Notes: a model not told the origin generated them from the letters alone. A stretch of 64,000 nt of DNA from Gemmatimonadaceae bacterium (GCA_026706075.1 JAPOZM010000069.1:1-64000); one strand, 5' to 3'. Positions 35,476-44,450 are shown, counted from the first letter of the stretch. Numbers and translations: made by a program.

Positions 35476-36612
35476 TCAGCGGCTCGGACCCGCCGCCTCG
35501 GCCGCCCAGGTCTCCGTCACCTCGTCGCCGTCGACGACCGCGTAGGAGCGGGCGAGGTTGGCCACCGGGCAGGAGTGGTTGGGCACGATGCGCAGGCGGC
35601 TGCCGAGGGGCAGGAAGGAGGAGCCGCGGGGGACGAAGCCGTGCTCCTCCGACAGCTTGGCCACGGTGAGGGGGCTCCGGCGGCCGGGGAAGTCGGCCGG
35701 GGTGTAGGCGGTGCCGTAGCCGGGGGCCCCCTGCAGGCCGTGGGCGCCCTGGTCGGAGGTCAGGCTCTTGGAGCCGGCGTCGGTGATGAAGTACTCGTCG
35801 TTGCGGCTGATGATCGTGGCCAGGACGGTGAGGGCCACCTGCCCGGGCTCGATCAGCCCCAGGCGCAGAGGCGTGTGGTCCATGAAGACGTAGTTGCCCG
35901 GCCGGATCTCGGTGAGGCCTGAGTACTCCTCGGAGGCCAGCACCGTGGGAGTGGAGCCCACGGAGAGCTCGGGGACGGGCAGCCCCTGCCGCATCAGTCG
36001 GTCACGGACGGCCAGCAGGATGCGGTGCTCCTCCCCGGCGATGTGGACGACCTCCGCGGCGTCGGCGGCGCCGTAGGCGTGCCCGGCGTGGGAGAGCAGG
36101 CCGAGCCAGCGCAGCCCGGAGCCGGCGTGGATGCGGCCGGCGAGGTCGGCGATGTCGGGGTCGTCCTCCCCCAGGCCGCAGCGGTGCAGACCGACGTCGA
36201 TCTTGAGGAAGACCCCCGGGTCGGTGCGGTGCTCCCGGGCCCGGGCCTCCAGCAGGTCCAGCCCCTCGCGGCTGTCGACGATGAGGCGCAGGTCGACGCC
36301 TAGATCCCGGCACCCGGTCAGCAGGCGGTCGAGCTTGGCCGGCGTCATCAGCGGTTGGGCCAGGGTCACCGAGGCGAAGCCGCCCCGGGCGAAGACCAGG
36401 GCCTCGTCGACCCGCGCCGCCGTGATCCCGCAGGCCCCGGCCGCCACCTGCAGACGGCCGACCTCCAGGGACTTGTGGGTCTTGACGTGGGGCCGCAGGC
36501 GAAGCCGGTGGCGCCGGGCCTTCTCCTGCACGGCGTCGATGTTGGCCTGCAAGACCCCCCGGTCGAGAAGGACGGCCGGGGTCTCGAGGTCGGCGAGGGG
36601 AGGTTGGGGCAT
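35476..36612 (-). CDS. D-threonine aldolase / D-serine dehydratase-like PLP enzyme
   Basis: A 378-residue fold-type III PLP protein with an N-terminal alanine-racemase barrel and a C-terminal beta domain. The Schiff-base lysine is in LRPHVKTHKSLEVG (first Lys, about residue 42). GVFLKIDVGLHRCG and LLSHAGHAYG are barrel strands, and the metal-binding His/Cys site of D-threonine aldolase-like proteins is in VPNHSCPVANL. It probably cleaves or dehydrates a D-beta-hydroxy amino acid. The ATG is at 36610-36612; codons upstream read as noise. Confidence 0.85.
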   Translation of the reverse strand: MPQPPLADLETPAVLLDRGVLQANIDAVQEKARRHRLRLRPHVKTHKSLEVGRLQVAAGACGITAARVDEALVFARGGFASVTLAQPLMTPAKLDRLLTGCRDLGVDLRLIVDSREGLDLLEARAREHRTDPGVFLKIDVGLHRCGLGEDDPDIADLAGRIHAGSGLRWLGLLSHAGHAYGAADAAEVVHIAGEEHRILLAVRDRLMRQGLPVPELSVGSTPTVLASEEYSGLTEIRPGNYVFMDHTPLRLGLIEPGQVALTVLATIISRNDEYFITDAGSKSLTSDQGAHGLQGAPGYGTAYTPADFPGRRSPLTVAKLSEEHGFVPRGSSFLPLGSRLRIVPNHSCPVANLARSYAVVDGDEVTETWAAEAAGPSR

Positions 36613-36644
36613 GGGGCTCTCGCGAGAGGGGGCGGGGGGCGTCG

Positions 36645-36673
36645 AAGGTATCCCGGCGTTTCCTGGATGTCCA
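36645..36673 (-). promoter_or_regulatory. promoter for the D-threonine-aldolase-like gene
   Basis: TGGACA (36668-36673), 17 bases, TACCTT (36645-36650) followed by CGAC, about 32 bases from the ATG. The boxes, their GC prefix and the CGAC suffix are identical to those before the CHAD/SMP-30 gene. Confidence 0.5.
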
Positions 36674-36848
36674 GCGGTGCGACCGCAGTCGCGGCGGTGC
36701 CCGTCGATCACCGTCAGCCCACCGAAGACCCGGTGCCGTCAGGCACTCCCCCGCGGCCCCGGGGCCTGGCGGATTGGTCGAGACCCGGCCTGACAGATGC
36801 CGGGCGGCGGGGGCCGGGCGCGGAACTACCGCCCCACCGGCCGGGGCT

Positions 36849-36877
36849 TTGACAGCCGCCCTTCACCATGCGACGAT
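36849..36877 (+). promoter_or_regulatory. candidate promoter for the gene at 36950
   Basis: A perfect TTGACA (36849-36854), 17 bases, then GACGAT (36872-36877), a 3/6 match. The leader would be about 66 bases. The -35 lies in the strand of a predicted hairpin. Confidence 0.35.
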
Positions 36878-36949
36878 CTGCGGGCGGTTGCAGGAGCGAC
36901 GATCCTGCCGCCCTCGGAGTCCCGCGTTCCTCGTGAGGGGAGTAGCCAG

Positions 36950-38338
36950 ATGACACCCTGGATCTTCGTGCACAACCCGCTCGAGCGCTGGCTCGACGAC
37001 TATCCGCGCATCTTCGACGCCTGGGAGGAGGGCGGGGTCCGCGGCATCGTCGTGGGCCGCCTGTGGTTCGTCCAGGAGGACGGCGACGGCATGCCCCTGT
37101 GGGGGGATACGCTCACCCCCGCCTTCCCCGCCGACCCGAAGGGGTACGCCGCCCTGGGCATCAACCCGCCGCCCGACACGCCGCGCAACCTGGAGAAGGA
37201 GAGGAAGCTCCACGCCCTGCTCGACGATGCGGCCGGCCGGGGCTGGAAGATCCTGATCTTCGACTCCCGGGACGGCCTCCGCCTGCTCTACCAGCGCGGC
37301 CAGGGCACGGTCTCGGGCCTGCCCCCGGAACAGGATCCAGTGGGCGCCGTGGAGGTCGCCGCCGGCGTGCAGGACATCATGGGCGCCTTCCCCCAGGCCC
37401 ACGGCGTCGTTCTCGACCAGCCCGGCGAGCACGACTACGAGCTGGAGCTGCACCGCGGCACCGAGCTCTTCAAGCTGCACGGCCTGCAGCGCCACCGCTT
37501 CGAGATGCAGGGGGCGGACGTCCCCCGCATCGAGCGCGCCATCGCCCGGCTGCGGCGGCGCTTCCATGAGCTGACCCCGGATCTCGTGCGCTACCACTCC
37601 CCGGGGGGCCTTCTGGGCGCGCTGGAGCTGTTCGACCTGGAGGAGGACGGCCTCTACTGGCTGCGGGTGCGGCGCCAGACGGCCCTCGACTTCATGGCCG
37701 CCGTCCGCGCTCGCATCGACGAGTTGGACTGCACGCTGGAGCTGGGCGGCATCCCGAGGACCGCGGCCTTCTCAGGCCTCACCGGCCAGGACTTCGGACA
37801 GATGGCGCGTTACTTCGACCTCGTCTTCCCCAAGCACTACTTCTGGCACCGGGGAAACGACGGCCTCTACGGGACCGCGGCTCGCTGGGTGCAGCAGGTC
37901 GGCGCCTGGAACCCCGCCCTGACCGAGGCCGACTGCTTCGCGGTGGTCAAGGCGTGGATGGGGCTGGAGCTTCCGGGAGTGGAGACACTGGCGGACATGG
38001 AGCTGGGCTTTCCGGAGGAGTTCTTCGAGCGGCTGGTCCACGACGAAACGAGGCGCGCCCTGGAAGCCGTGGGGGAGGAGAAGGCGATCCCCTGGGTCTC
38101 GACGGGGCGGCACCCCCACGGCGGCGAGGCGATGCCCGCCCGGGACCTGCACGGCATCCTCACCGCCTCGCGGCGGGCCGGGGCCCGGCGGTTCCTCTTT
38201 CAGCCGGACCCGGACCTGGGGGCCTCGGAGTGGAGCGTGATCTCCGGTCTGTGCGGCACCCGGTGGCGCCAGAGCCCGGAAGGGTACTGGCCTGGCGATT
38301 CGACGCGGCCCGACGTCTTTGGGGCGGAGTCCCCGTAG
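36950..38338 (+). CDS. hypothetical glycosidase-like barrel protein
   Basis: 462 residues, no named family recognised. No signal peptide. The pattern of hydrophobic strands and acidic loop ends (GIVVGRLWFV, WKILIFDSRDG, AHGVVLDQPGEHDYELEL, LELGGIPRTA, FDLVFPKHYFWHR, RRFLFQPDPDLG) resembles a TIM-barrel sugar hydrolase or a putative glycosyl-hydrolase-like protein of the kind common in Latescibacteria. The DQPGEHD segment (about 165-171) is a candidate catalytic loop. The ATG at 36950 follows GAGGGGAG. It is convergent with the GYD protein. Confidence 0.65.
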   Translation: MTPWIFVHNPLERWLDDYPRIFDAWEEGGVRGIVVGRLWFVQEDGDGMPLWGDTLTPAFPADPKGYAALGINPPPDTPRNLEKERKLHALLDDAAGRGWKILIFDSRDGLRLLYQRGQGTVSGLPPEQDPVGAVEVAAGVQDIMGAFPQAHGVVLDQPGEHDYELELHRGTELFKLHGLQRHRFEMQGADVPRIERAIARLRRRFHELTPDLVRYHSPGGLLGALELFDLEEDGLYWLRVRRQTALDFMAAVRARIDELDCTLELGGIPRTAAFSGLTGQDFGQMARYFDLVFPKHYFWHRGNDGLYGTAARWVQQVGAWNPALTEADCFAVVKAWMGLELPGVETLADMELGFPEEFFERLVHDETRRALEAVGEEKAIPWVSTGRHPHGGEAMPARDLHGILTASRRAGARRFLFQPDPDLGASEWSVISGLCGTRWRQSPEGYWPGDSTRPDVFGAESP

Positions 38339-38360
38339 GGCGGCCGGGCAGTCAGCGGTC

Positions 38361-38681
38361 TCAGGCGCCGGGGGTGCGGTACGACACGCTCTTGCTCACC
38401 GCCTCGTCCACGGTCTCCGGCGTCACCAGGACCGTCACTTCCACGTCGAGGGCGCCCGCGGCGGCCACCCTCAGGGAGACGGCGGTGGCCGCGGCGTCGT
38501 CGGGCAGGTCCGTGATCAGGTAGAGGTCGCAGGGCCCGAAGGCGTAGTAGAAGCCCTCGAGGGTGCCTCCCATCCCCTCGATCGTCTGCCTGAGGGCCTC
38601 GCGCCTGCCGGTGCCGCCCTCGCGCAGCAGGCCCTCGAGGCCCGCCTTCGTGTAGCTGGTGCGGAACATGTACTTGGCCAT
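38361..38681 (-). CDS. GYD-domain protein
   Basis: 106 residues with the ferredoxin-like GYD fold: YMFRTSYTKAGLEGLLREGG near the start, then LEGFYYAFGPCDLYLITDLPDD where many members have GxYD, and ALDVEVTVLVTPETVDEA at the end. Biochemical role of the family is unknown; small dimeric ligand binding is likely. The ATG at 38679-38681 has a strong GAAGGAGG ribosome site. Confidence 0.85.
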   Translation of the reverse strand: MAKYMFRTSYTKAGLEGLLREGGTGRREALRQTIEGMGGTLEGFYYAFGPCDLYLITDLPDDAAATAVSLRVAAAGALDVEVTVLVTPETVDEAVSKSVSYRTPGA

Positions 38682-38808
38682 GGCTCTGCCCTCCTTCAGG
38701 GTTCGCGGCCTGGCGCCCGGTGCGGCGATGGTGCCGCGTGGGGCTCTCGAAGTCTATGGGGCCGCCTTTGCCGGCGAAACCCCGGATGTGTGGCTGGTGG
38801 GGGCTGGG

Positions 38809-41800
38809 TCAGGGGGCGCCGGTTGCTCCGGACAAGTACGGCTTCATGTCCCAAAGCATGATGGTGCCGCGGCTGGCTGTGGCCATGATGGCGCCATCCG
38901 GCGAGAACGCCATGGGCCCGTATTCCTTGAGAGTGCCCTTCAAATGGCCGCTGGCCACGTCCCACAGGCGCAGCCTGTCGCCGACACTGGCCAGGGTCGT
39001 CCCATCCGGAGAGAACGCGAGCCCTTGGACCGTCCTCGTATGTCCTTCGAGGGTGGCCTTGACCTGGCCGCTGGCCAGGTCCCATAGCAGAACGAGGGTT
39101 TCCTCGGGCTGGAACCCCCCATAGCCCCCGCCACTGGCCAAGGTCGTCCCATCGGGCGAGAAGGCCAGCGCACTGGTAAAGTACCTGTGGCCTTCAAGAG
39201 TGGACCTCAGTTGTCCGCTGGCCACGTCCCACAGTTGCACGGTCCTGCTCCCCTCTTCCCCACTGGCCAGTGTGGCCCCATCCGGGGAGAAAGCCACCGC
39301 ACGGACATAGCGCGAAGCGTCGTTGAGGCTTCTCATGTCGCCGCTGGCCACCTCCCACAGTTCAAGCGTCACTCCGACACTCCGCAAGTTCAGATAGCCG
39401 GCCAAGGCCAGGGTGGAGTTGCCTTGGGAGAACGCCACAGTCCTGACAGTGTAATTGCGCCGCCGGAGGGCGGTTCTGAGTTGGCCGCTGGCCGCGTCCC
39501 ACAGCTGAACCCCTTCGTAGTTGATCGTGGCCAGGATCGAACCATCGGGCGAGAGGTAAAGCCACCAGGGCTCCATCCCGTATTCCCACATTTCCTTGCC
39601 TTCGAGGGTGGTGAACTTGAGTCGGCCGCTGGCCACCTCCCACGCCCGGATCGTCCTGTCCCTTCTGCCGGCACCGGTCACGGTGGCCCCATCGGGCGAG
39701 AACGCCACCGCGTCGACCGGATCCCCGTGGTCGAGGATGGTTCTTACCTCGCCGCTGGCCACGTCCCACTGGCGGACCCAGTCGTCCCCTCCGGCACCGG
39801 CGACGGTGGCCCCGTCCGGGGAATAGGCCACGGAGTAGACCGCGGTCGTATTGGTGAGAAGCGCCCTGCGTTGGCCGCTGGCCACGTCCCACAGCGCGAC
39901 CGCATAGGAGCTGCCGCTGACCAGGGTGGCTCCGTCTGGCGAGAACGCCACCGAGTGGACGAGTATTCTCGTGTCCTCCTCGTCAGTAGGTCCCTCCACC
40001 GGGCGCTCCTTTGTCTCCCAATCCCTCCGCTGTTCCACCAGGCGGGCCCTGCGTCGGCCATTGGCCACGTCCCAGAGCCGCACCGAGCTGTCCTCACAAC
40101 CAGCGGCAAGGATGGACCCATCCGGCGAGAACGCCACCGACCGGACCGTTTCCGTCTGGTCGAGGTTGGCCTTGAGCTGGCCGCTGCTCACATCCCACAG
40201 CTGCAGGGTCTTGACTGTCCTCAACTCAGTCCCCGATGGTCCGGAACCGCCCAGAGCCAAGGTGGTCCCATCGGGCGAGAACGCCAATGACCCCACACGG
40301 AGCTCTGGAGCCAGGGTGACCGTCGGTCTACCGCTGGCCAGGTCCCACACTCGAACCGTATCCGAGGGATCACCGCGGCTGGCAACCGCCAGGGCAGCCC
40401 CACTCGGCGAGAACGCCAGGGCCTTTCCTGTCTCGAGAGTGGCCTTGTGTCGGCCCGTAGCCAGGTCCCACAACCAGACTTGGACGGTGTACGGATAACC
40501 AACGCGGGCCGCCAGAGTGGACCCATCCGGCGAGAAGGTCACGTCGAGGGCCCGGTCGGCTCCCAACAAGCGCGCTTCGGCGCCGGTACGGGCGTCGTAG
40601 AGCCAGACACCAATGCTGCTCGCCACCGCCAGCCACTCTCCGTCGGGCGAATAGGCCACGGTCTCGCCACTGCCGATCAACCCCTTGCCCAGACGGGCGA
40701 CAGCTCCTTCCGGCAGCCCCCAGAGTTGGTGGGACGGCCGCCCGGGGGGACGTCCCGTGTCCACGACAGGGGTACCGTCATGCAGGGCCAGCGCCACCGG
40801 GGTGGCCAGACCCGTGCTCACCAGGACCTCCACGCCCGTTCCGTCCAGGTTGCCGCGCTGGATCCGGTCGCGGCCCGAGTCGGTCCAGTAGAGCTTGCCC
40901 TCCCTGACGTCCACCACCAGCCCCCTGGGAGTGACCAGACCCTTGGTGATCAGGTCTTCCACCTCGGAGCCGTCCAGGTTGGACCGTTGAATCCGGTCGG
41001 TGCCGTAGTCGGTCCAGTAGAGTTTGCCGCCAACCGGGTCCACAGCCAGTCCGGTGGGGGTGACCAGGCCGGCCGTCACCAGATCCTCGATCCGGGAGCC
41101 GTCGAGGTTGGACCGCTGAATGCGGTCAGTGCCCGCGTCGGTCCAGTAGAGCTTGCCCCCGGCCGGGTCCAACGCCAGCGCGGTGGGAGTGACCAGGCCG
41201 GTGGTGACGAGATCCTCGACCCGCGAGCCGTCCAGGTTGCAGCGCTGGATCTTGTCGGTGCCGGAGTCCGCCCAGTAGAGCTTGCCGGCCACGTGATCTA
41301 TGACCAGCCCCCGCGGGGCCTCGAGCCCCGTGGTGACCAGATCCTCGATCCGGGAGCCGTCCAGATTCGACCGCTGAATCCGGTCGGTGCCCGCGTCGGT
41401 CCAGTAGAGCTTGCCCCCGGACCCGTCTACCGCCACGCCGCTTGGCGTGACCAGACCGGTGACCACGTCCTCCACGTTCGAGCCGTCGCGGTTGGACCGC
41501 TGGATCCGGTCCGTCGTCCAGTCCGCCCAGTAGATCTTGCTCCCCACGGACGGCGGCTCCGGGGCCACCGGCGAACCGATGTCGGCGGGCAACAGCGGAT
41601 GGGAGGGATCGACGCTGTGGATCATCAGCAGCCAGGCGTCGGTGATGTCCACCTGGCCGTCGGCGTTCACATCGCCCAGGGCGATGTCGCCCCCGTTCGG
41701 CATGACCGTAGAGGGGTCGACGCTGTACAAAGCCACCAGAAGGGCATCGGCCACGTCCACCCGGCCGTTGTTGTCCACGTCCCCCAGCAGGCGCTCCGCG

Positions 41801-42522
41801 GCCGAGGAGGCCCTCTTCGCCGCCGGGGAGCCGCGCGACGCCTGGACGACGATGTCGACCATGGCGCCTTCGGCCGCCACCTGAAAGGCGGGGTCCACGT
41901 ATGGAGTCAGCCCCGCTCCGGAGACCACCAGGCCATGGGCAGGCGGAGGCGCCAGCGGGCTGGCCTCCGAAGCCCCTGAGGCCGCCCCCACCGCCACTCC
42001 CGCCTGGCCGTCCACCAGCACCATGCGCCCGGTCAGGGAGACGCCCTCCCCGCGCATCCGGTAGAGGTAGACGCCCGCCGCCACCGGCCGGCCGGCCGCG
42101 TCCGTTCCGTGCCAGCGGGCCGTGTGGTAGCCCGCCGGCTGCGGCCCGTCCATCAGCGTGGCGATGCGCTGGCCCAGCAGGTTGAACACCTCCAGCCGCA
42201 CGTGGGCCGGGGTGGGCAGCTCGTAGGGGATGATCGTGGCAGGGTTGAACGGGTTGGGGTAGTTCGGCCCCAGGTGGATTCGTCGAGGCAGCGCGCGGGC
42301 GGAGGAGGAGGACAAAGCCCCGGGAAGGGTGAAGCGGCCCGATGCGTCGGTGGTCGCGCTGGCCGGAGGGAGGCGGAGATCGGCCAGGCCGAAGAGGAGC
42401 ACGCGGGCGCCCGCGGCGGCTTCGCCGGAGGCCAGCCGCACACGGCCCTCGAGGCCGGGCTCGGCGCCGGCCTGTGAGACCAGCAGGACAACTGCCAGGA
42501 AACCGGCGACCTTGCGCTTCAT
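38809..42522 (-). CDS. giant secreted protein: FlgD-like, dockerin-like, YWTD and WD40 propellers
   Basis: 1237 residues. Signal peptide 1-20; Ig-like carboxypeptidase-regulatory segment (about 22-70); FlgD-like/T9SS-type domain beginning YPNPFNPAT (88-96) and ending GVYLYRMRGE (about 158); a pair of calcium loops DVDNNGRVDVAD and DVNADGQVDITD typical of dockerin type I (about 245-310); six YWTD repeats (about 325-600, unit 43 residues) predicting one six-bladed propeller; then 14 WD40 repeats (about 610-1230, FSPDG...LWDVASG), enough for two seven-bladed propellers. No enzyme motif. Probably an extracellular binding scaffold. The ATG at 42520-42522 is chosen because the signal peptide begins there and AAGGAG precedes it; an in-frame codon 24 positions upstream is less likely. 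Confidence 0.85.
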   Translation of the reverse strand: MKRKVAGFLAVVLLVSQAGAEPGLEGRVRLASGEAAAGARVLLFGLADLRLPPASATTDASGRFTLPGALSSSSARALPRRIHLGPNYPNPFNPATIIPYELPTPAHVRLEVFNLLGQRIATLMDGPQPAGYHTARWHGTDAAGRPVAAGVYLYRMRGEGVSLTGRMVLVDGQAGVAVGAASGASEASPLAPPPAHGLVVSGAGLTPYVDPAFQVAAEGAMVDIVVQASRGSPAAKRASSAAERLLGDVDNNGRVDVADALLVALYSVDPSTVMPNGGDIALGDVNADGQVDITDAWLLMIHSVDPSHPLLPADIGSPVAPEPPSVGSKIYWADWTTDRIQRSNRDGSNVEDVVTGLVTPSGVAVDGSGGKLYWTDAGTDRIQRSNLDGSRIEDLVTTGLEAPRGLVIDHVAGKLYWADSGTDKIQRCNLDGSRVEDLVTTGLVTPTALALDPAGGKLYWTDAGTDRIQRSNLDGSRIEDLVTAGLVTPTGLAVDPVGGKLYWTDYGTDRIQRSNLDGSEVEDLITKGLVTPRGLVVDVREGKLYWTDSGRDRIQRGNLDGTGVEVLVSTGLATPVALALHDGTPVVDTGRPPGRPSHQLWGLPEGAVARLGKGLIGSGETVAYSPDGEWLAVASSIGVWLYDARTGAEARLLGADRALDVTFSPDGSTLAARVGYPYTVQVWLWDLATGRHKATLETGKALAFSPSGAALAVASRGDPSDTVRVWDLASGRPTVTLAPELRVGSLAFSPDGTTLALGGSGPSGTELRTVKTLQLWDVSSGQLKANLDQTETVRSVAFSPDGSILAAGCEDSSVRLWDVANGRRRARLVEQRRDWETKERPVEGPTDEEDTRILVHSVAFSPDGATLVSGSSYAVALWDVASGQRRALLTNTTAVYSVAYSPDGATVAGAGGDDWVRQWDVASGEVRTILDHGDPVDAVAFSPDGATVTGAGRRDRTIRAWEVASGRLKFTTLEGKEMWEYGMEPWWLYLSPDGSILATINYEGVQLWDAASGQLRTALRRRNYTVRTVAFSQGNSTLALAGYLNLRSVGVTLELWEVASGDMRSLNDASRYVRAVAFSPDGATLASGEEGSRTVQLWDVASGQLRSTLEGHRYFTSALAFSPDGTTLASGGGYGGFQPEETLVLLWDLASGQVKATLEGHTRTVQGLAFSPDGTTLASVGDRLRLWDVASGHLKGTLKEYGPMAFSPDGAIMATASRGTIMLWDMKPYLSGATGAP
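40870..41560. repeat. six imperfect 129-bp tandem repeats (YWTD units)
   Basis: The block centred on the CCAGTAGAGCTTGCC-type sequence recurs about every 129 bases, six times, and encodes the 43-residue YWTD propeller units. Middle copies are more alike than the outer two. It is coding repeat, not CRISPR. Confidence 0.85.
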
Positions 42523-42589
42523 GCCACCCGCTCCTTCGGCAAGAGGACAGGAGAGAACAGAAAGACCTGCTCCTCCGAACTCCAAGAGT

Positions 42590-42613
42590 GCCAAGGGCAG
42601 CCCTGCCCTTGGC
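42590..42613. other. perfect 9-bp hairpin upstream of the propeller gene
   Basis: GCCAAGGGC (42590-42598) pairs with GCCCTTGGC (42605-42613) around a six-base loop, about 70 bases ahead of the minus-strand ATG. It could shape the leader or stop upstream transcripts. Confidence 0.45.
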
Positions 42614-42691
42614 TGCTCAGGACAGATCGACGGCGGACCATTCCAACCAAGGCTGCGTCCGCCTTAGCGGCCACCATGCGCCGCCCTATCT

Positions 42692-42721
42692 TTCGCCGGC
42701 CGGACCCCTCCGGCCGGCGAA
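42692..42721. terminator. 12-bp stem hairpin in the divergent gap
   Basis: TTCGCCGGCCGG (42692-42703) and CCGGCCGGCGAA (42710-42721) are perfectly complementary with a six-base loop. Neither strand has a T-run, so a terminator or protein-binding site are both possible. The 302-base gap 42523-42824 holds this, the hairpin at 42590 and no gene. Confidence 0.4.
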
Positions 42722-42824
42722 CTCACCGCGATGCCCGGCCTTCCCCACCACTCTGCAACTGGATCATGATGCGACTCGTGACAGACCAACTCGCGGCGGC
42801 CGAGGCCCGGTCCGCCCCTCTCCC

Positions 42825-44408
42825 ATGACCGGCGCCGAGAGCGTCGTCCAGGCCCTGACCGCCGCCGGCGTCCGCCACCTCTTCGCCCTCTCCGGCAACC
42901 AGAACCTGCCGATCTTCGACGCCTGCATCGGCAGCGGCCTGCGGCTCATCCACACCCGCCACGAGGCCGCGGCCGTGCACATGGCCGACGGCTGGGGCCG
43001 CCTCACCGGCGAGCCGGGGGTGGCCCTGCTCACCGCCGGGCCCGGCCACTGCAACGGCGTGACCGGCCTCTTCGTGGCCCGGGCGGCGGAGTCCCCGCTG
43101 GTGATGATCAGCGGCCACAGCCCGCACTCGCAGGCCGGCATGGGGGCCTTCCAGGAGCTGGATCAGGCGGCCATGGCGGCGCCCGCGGCCAAGTGGTCCC
43201 ACACGGCCGACGGGAGCGAGCCGCTGGCGGACCTCGTCGCCCGGGGGCTGAGGACCGCGGTCAGCGGCCGCCCCGGGCCCGTGCACCTCAGCCTGCCCAT
43301 GGACCTCCTGCAGGCCGAGGAGGCCGCGCATCCGTCCTCGACGGCAGAAAGGGTTCCCGAGGAGGAACCGCGCCTGAGCGCGGACGATGCCGCGGAGATC
43401 CTCGACCACCTTCAGAGCGCCGCCCGCCCCCTGATCCTCGCCGGCCCCGCCATGTCCCGCGGCGGCGACTGGCAGGCGGTGCAGGCCCTGCAATCGGCCT
43501 CCGGGGTCCCCGCCCTGCCGTGCGAGAGCCCTCGCGGTGTCGACGATCCCTGGCTGCGCGGCGCCAGTCGCTGCCTGGCCGAGGCCGACCTCGTGCTGCT
43601 CCTCGGCAAGAAGCTGGACCACTCCCTGCGCTTCGGTGAGCCCCCTGCCTTCTCCGAGGCCGTCCGCTTCCTGGCGGTCGACGCCGAGGAAGCCCTCAAC
43701 CCCTCCCGCCTCGACGGCAGCCTCCGGGCCGATCCCGCCGAGGCCGCGGCCACCCTCACCGCCGCCGCGGCGCAGCGACAATGGGAAGACAGCCCGTGGG
43801 GAAGGCAGGTCCGGGAGGCGCGCGCCGAGCCCCCGGATTGGCGGGCCCACCGCGACAGCGCCGCATCACCGATCCACCCGCTGGCGCTGTGCGAGAGGCT
43901 CCAGCCCTTCCTGGACCGGGACGGCGTCTTCGTCTGCGACGGCGGCGAGTTCGGGCAGTGGATGCAGGCCGGGCTCAGCGCCGGGCTGCGGCTGATCAAC
44001 GGCCCCTCCGGCTCGATCGGCAGCTCCCTGCCCATGGGCATGGCCGCCAAGGTGCTTCACCCGGAGCGGCCGGTCTTCGTCTTTCAGGGAGACGGCACCT
44101 TCGGCTTCCACGCCCTCGAGATCGACACCTGCCTGCGCTACGGCCTGCCCGTGGTCGTCATCGTCGGCAACGACGCCCGCTGGAACGCCGAGGTGCAGCT
44201 GCAGATCCGCCAGTACGGGCCGGACCGCACCATCGGCTGCGACCTCCTGCCGACCCGCTACGACCGCGTCGCCGAGGCCCTGGGCGGGTTCGGCGAGCGG
44301 GTCGAGGATCCCGGCGGGCTGGCTCCGGCCGTGGAGCGTGCCTTGGCCAGCGGCCTGCCCGCGGTGGTCGACGTCACCATCGACGGGCTGCCGGCCCCGG
44401 TCTTCTGA
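42825..44408 (+). CDS. thiamine-diphosphate enzyme, acetolactate-synthase-like
   Basis: A 527-residue ThDP-dependent enzyme of the acetolactate synthase / benzoylformate decarboxylase superfamily. The N-terminal Pyr domain carries the activating glutamate E47 in HTRHEAAAVHMADG. The middle domain (about 185-320) is the TPP_enzyme_M fold. The C-terminal PP domain has the cofactor motif from GDGTFGF (near 421) to VVIVGND, with N in the expected place. The reaction is decarboxylation or carboligation of a 2-keto acid; the substrate is unknown. The ATG is at 42825; upstream codons read as noise. The next plus-strand gene in the presumed ancestral operon is the oxidoreductase at 46386. Confidence 0.87.
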   Translation: MTGAESVVQALTAAGVRHLFALSGNQNLPIFDACIGSGLRLIHTRHEAAAVHMADGWGRLTGEPGVALLTAGPGHCNGVTGLFVARAAESPLVMISGHSPHSQAGMGAFQELDQAAMAAPAAKWSHTADGSEPLADLVARGLRTAVSGRPGPVHLSLPMDLLQAEEAAHPSSTAERVPEEEPRLSADDAAEILDHLQSAARPLILAGPAMSRGGDWQAVQALQSASGVPALPCESPRGVDDPWLRGASRCLAEADLVLLLGKKLDHSLRFGEPPAFSEAVRFLAVDAEEALNPSRLDGSLRADPAEAAATLTAAAAQRQWEDSPWGRQVREARAEPPDWRAHRDSAASPIHPLALCERLQPFLDRDGVFVCDGGEFGQWMQAGLSAGLRLINGPSGSIGSSLPMGMAAKVLHPERPVFVFQGDGTFGFHALEIDTCLRYGLPVVVIVGNDARWNAEVQLQIRQYGPDRTIGCDLLPTRYDRVAEALGGFGERVEDPGGLAPAVERALASGLPAVVDVTIDGLPAPVF

Positions 44409-44409
44409 G
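44392..44409 (+). repeat. 18-bp direct repeat, copy 1 (end of ThDP gene)
   Basis: CGGCCCCGGTCTTCTGAG, the last codons and stop of the ThDP gene. An identical copy occurs at 46353-46370. Confidence 0.8.
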
Positions 44410-44425
44410 CGGTACTTGGATGGCT

Positions 44426-44450
44426 CGTCCTCGACGGCATGCCGAGGACG
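44426..44450. terminator. hairpin between convergent ThDP and helicase genes
   Basis: CGTCCTCG (44426-44433) pairs with CGAGGACG (44443-44450) around nine bases, in the 53-base convergent gap. It probably serves both genes; there is no T-run. Confidence 0.45.

Larger units (their letters stand above)
36613..36949. other. divergent intergenic region of 337 bases
   Basis: No gene seen. It holds a minus-strand promoter (36645-36673), a plus-strand candidate promoter (36849-36877) and a nested GC-rich stem structure (36802-36861: 7-bp GGGCGGC/GCCGCCC outer stem, 6-bp GGCCGG/CCGGCC, 4-bp GCGG/CCGC with AACTA loop). The structure lacks a T-arm, so it is not a tRNA. Confidence 0.6.

Noticed and set aside
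36802..36861. Possible tRNA because of a 7-bp acceptor-like stem
   Set aside because: Only 60 bases, no T-arm, no anticodon arm of normal size and no CCA.
40870..41560. CRISPR-like array because of regular 129-bp spacing
   Set aside because: The repeats are protein-coding, in frame and lie within YWTD propeller units; there are no spacers.
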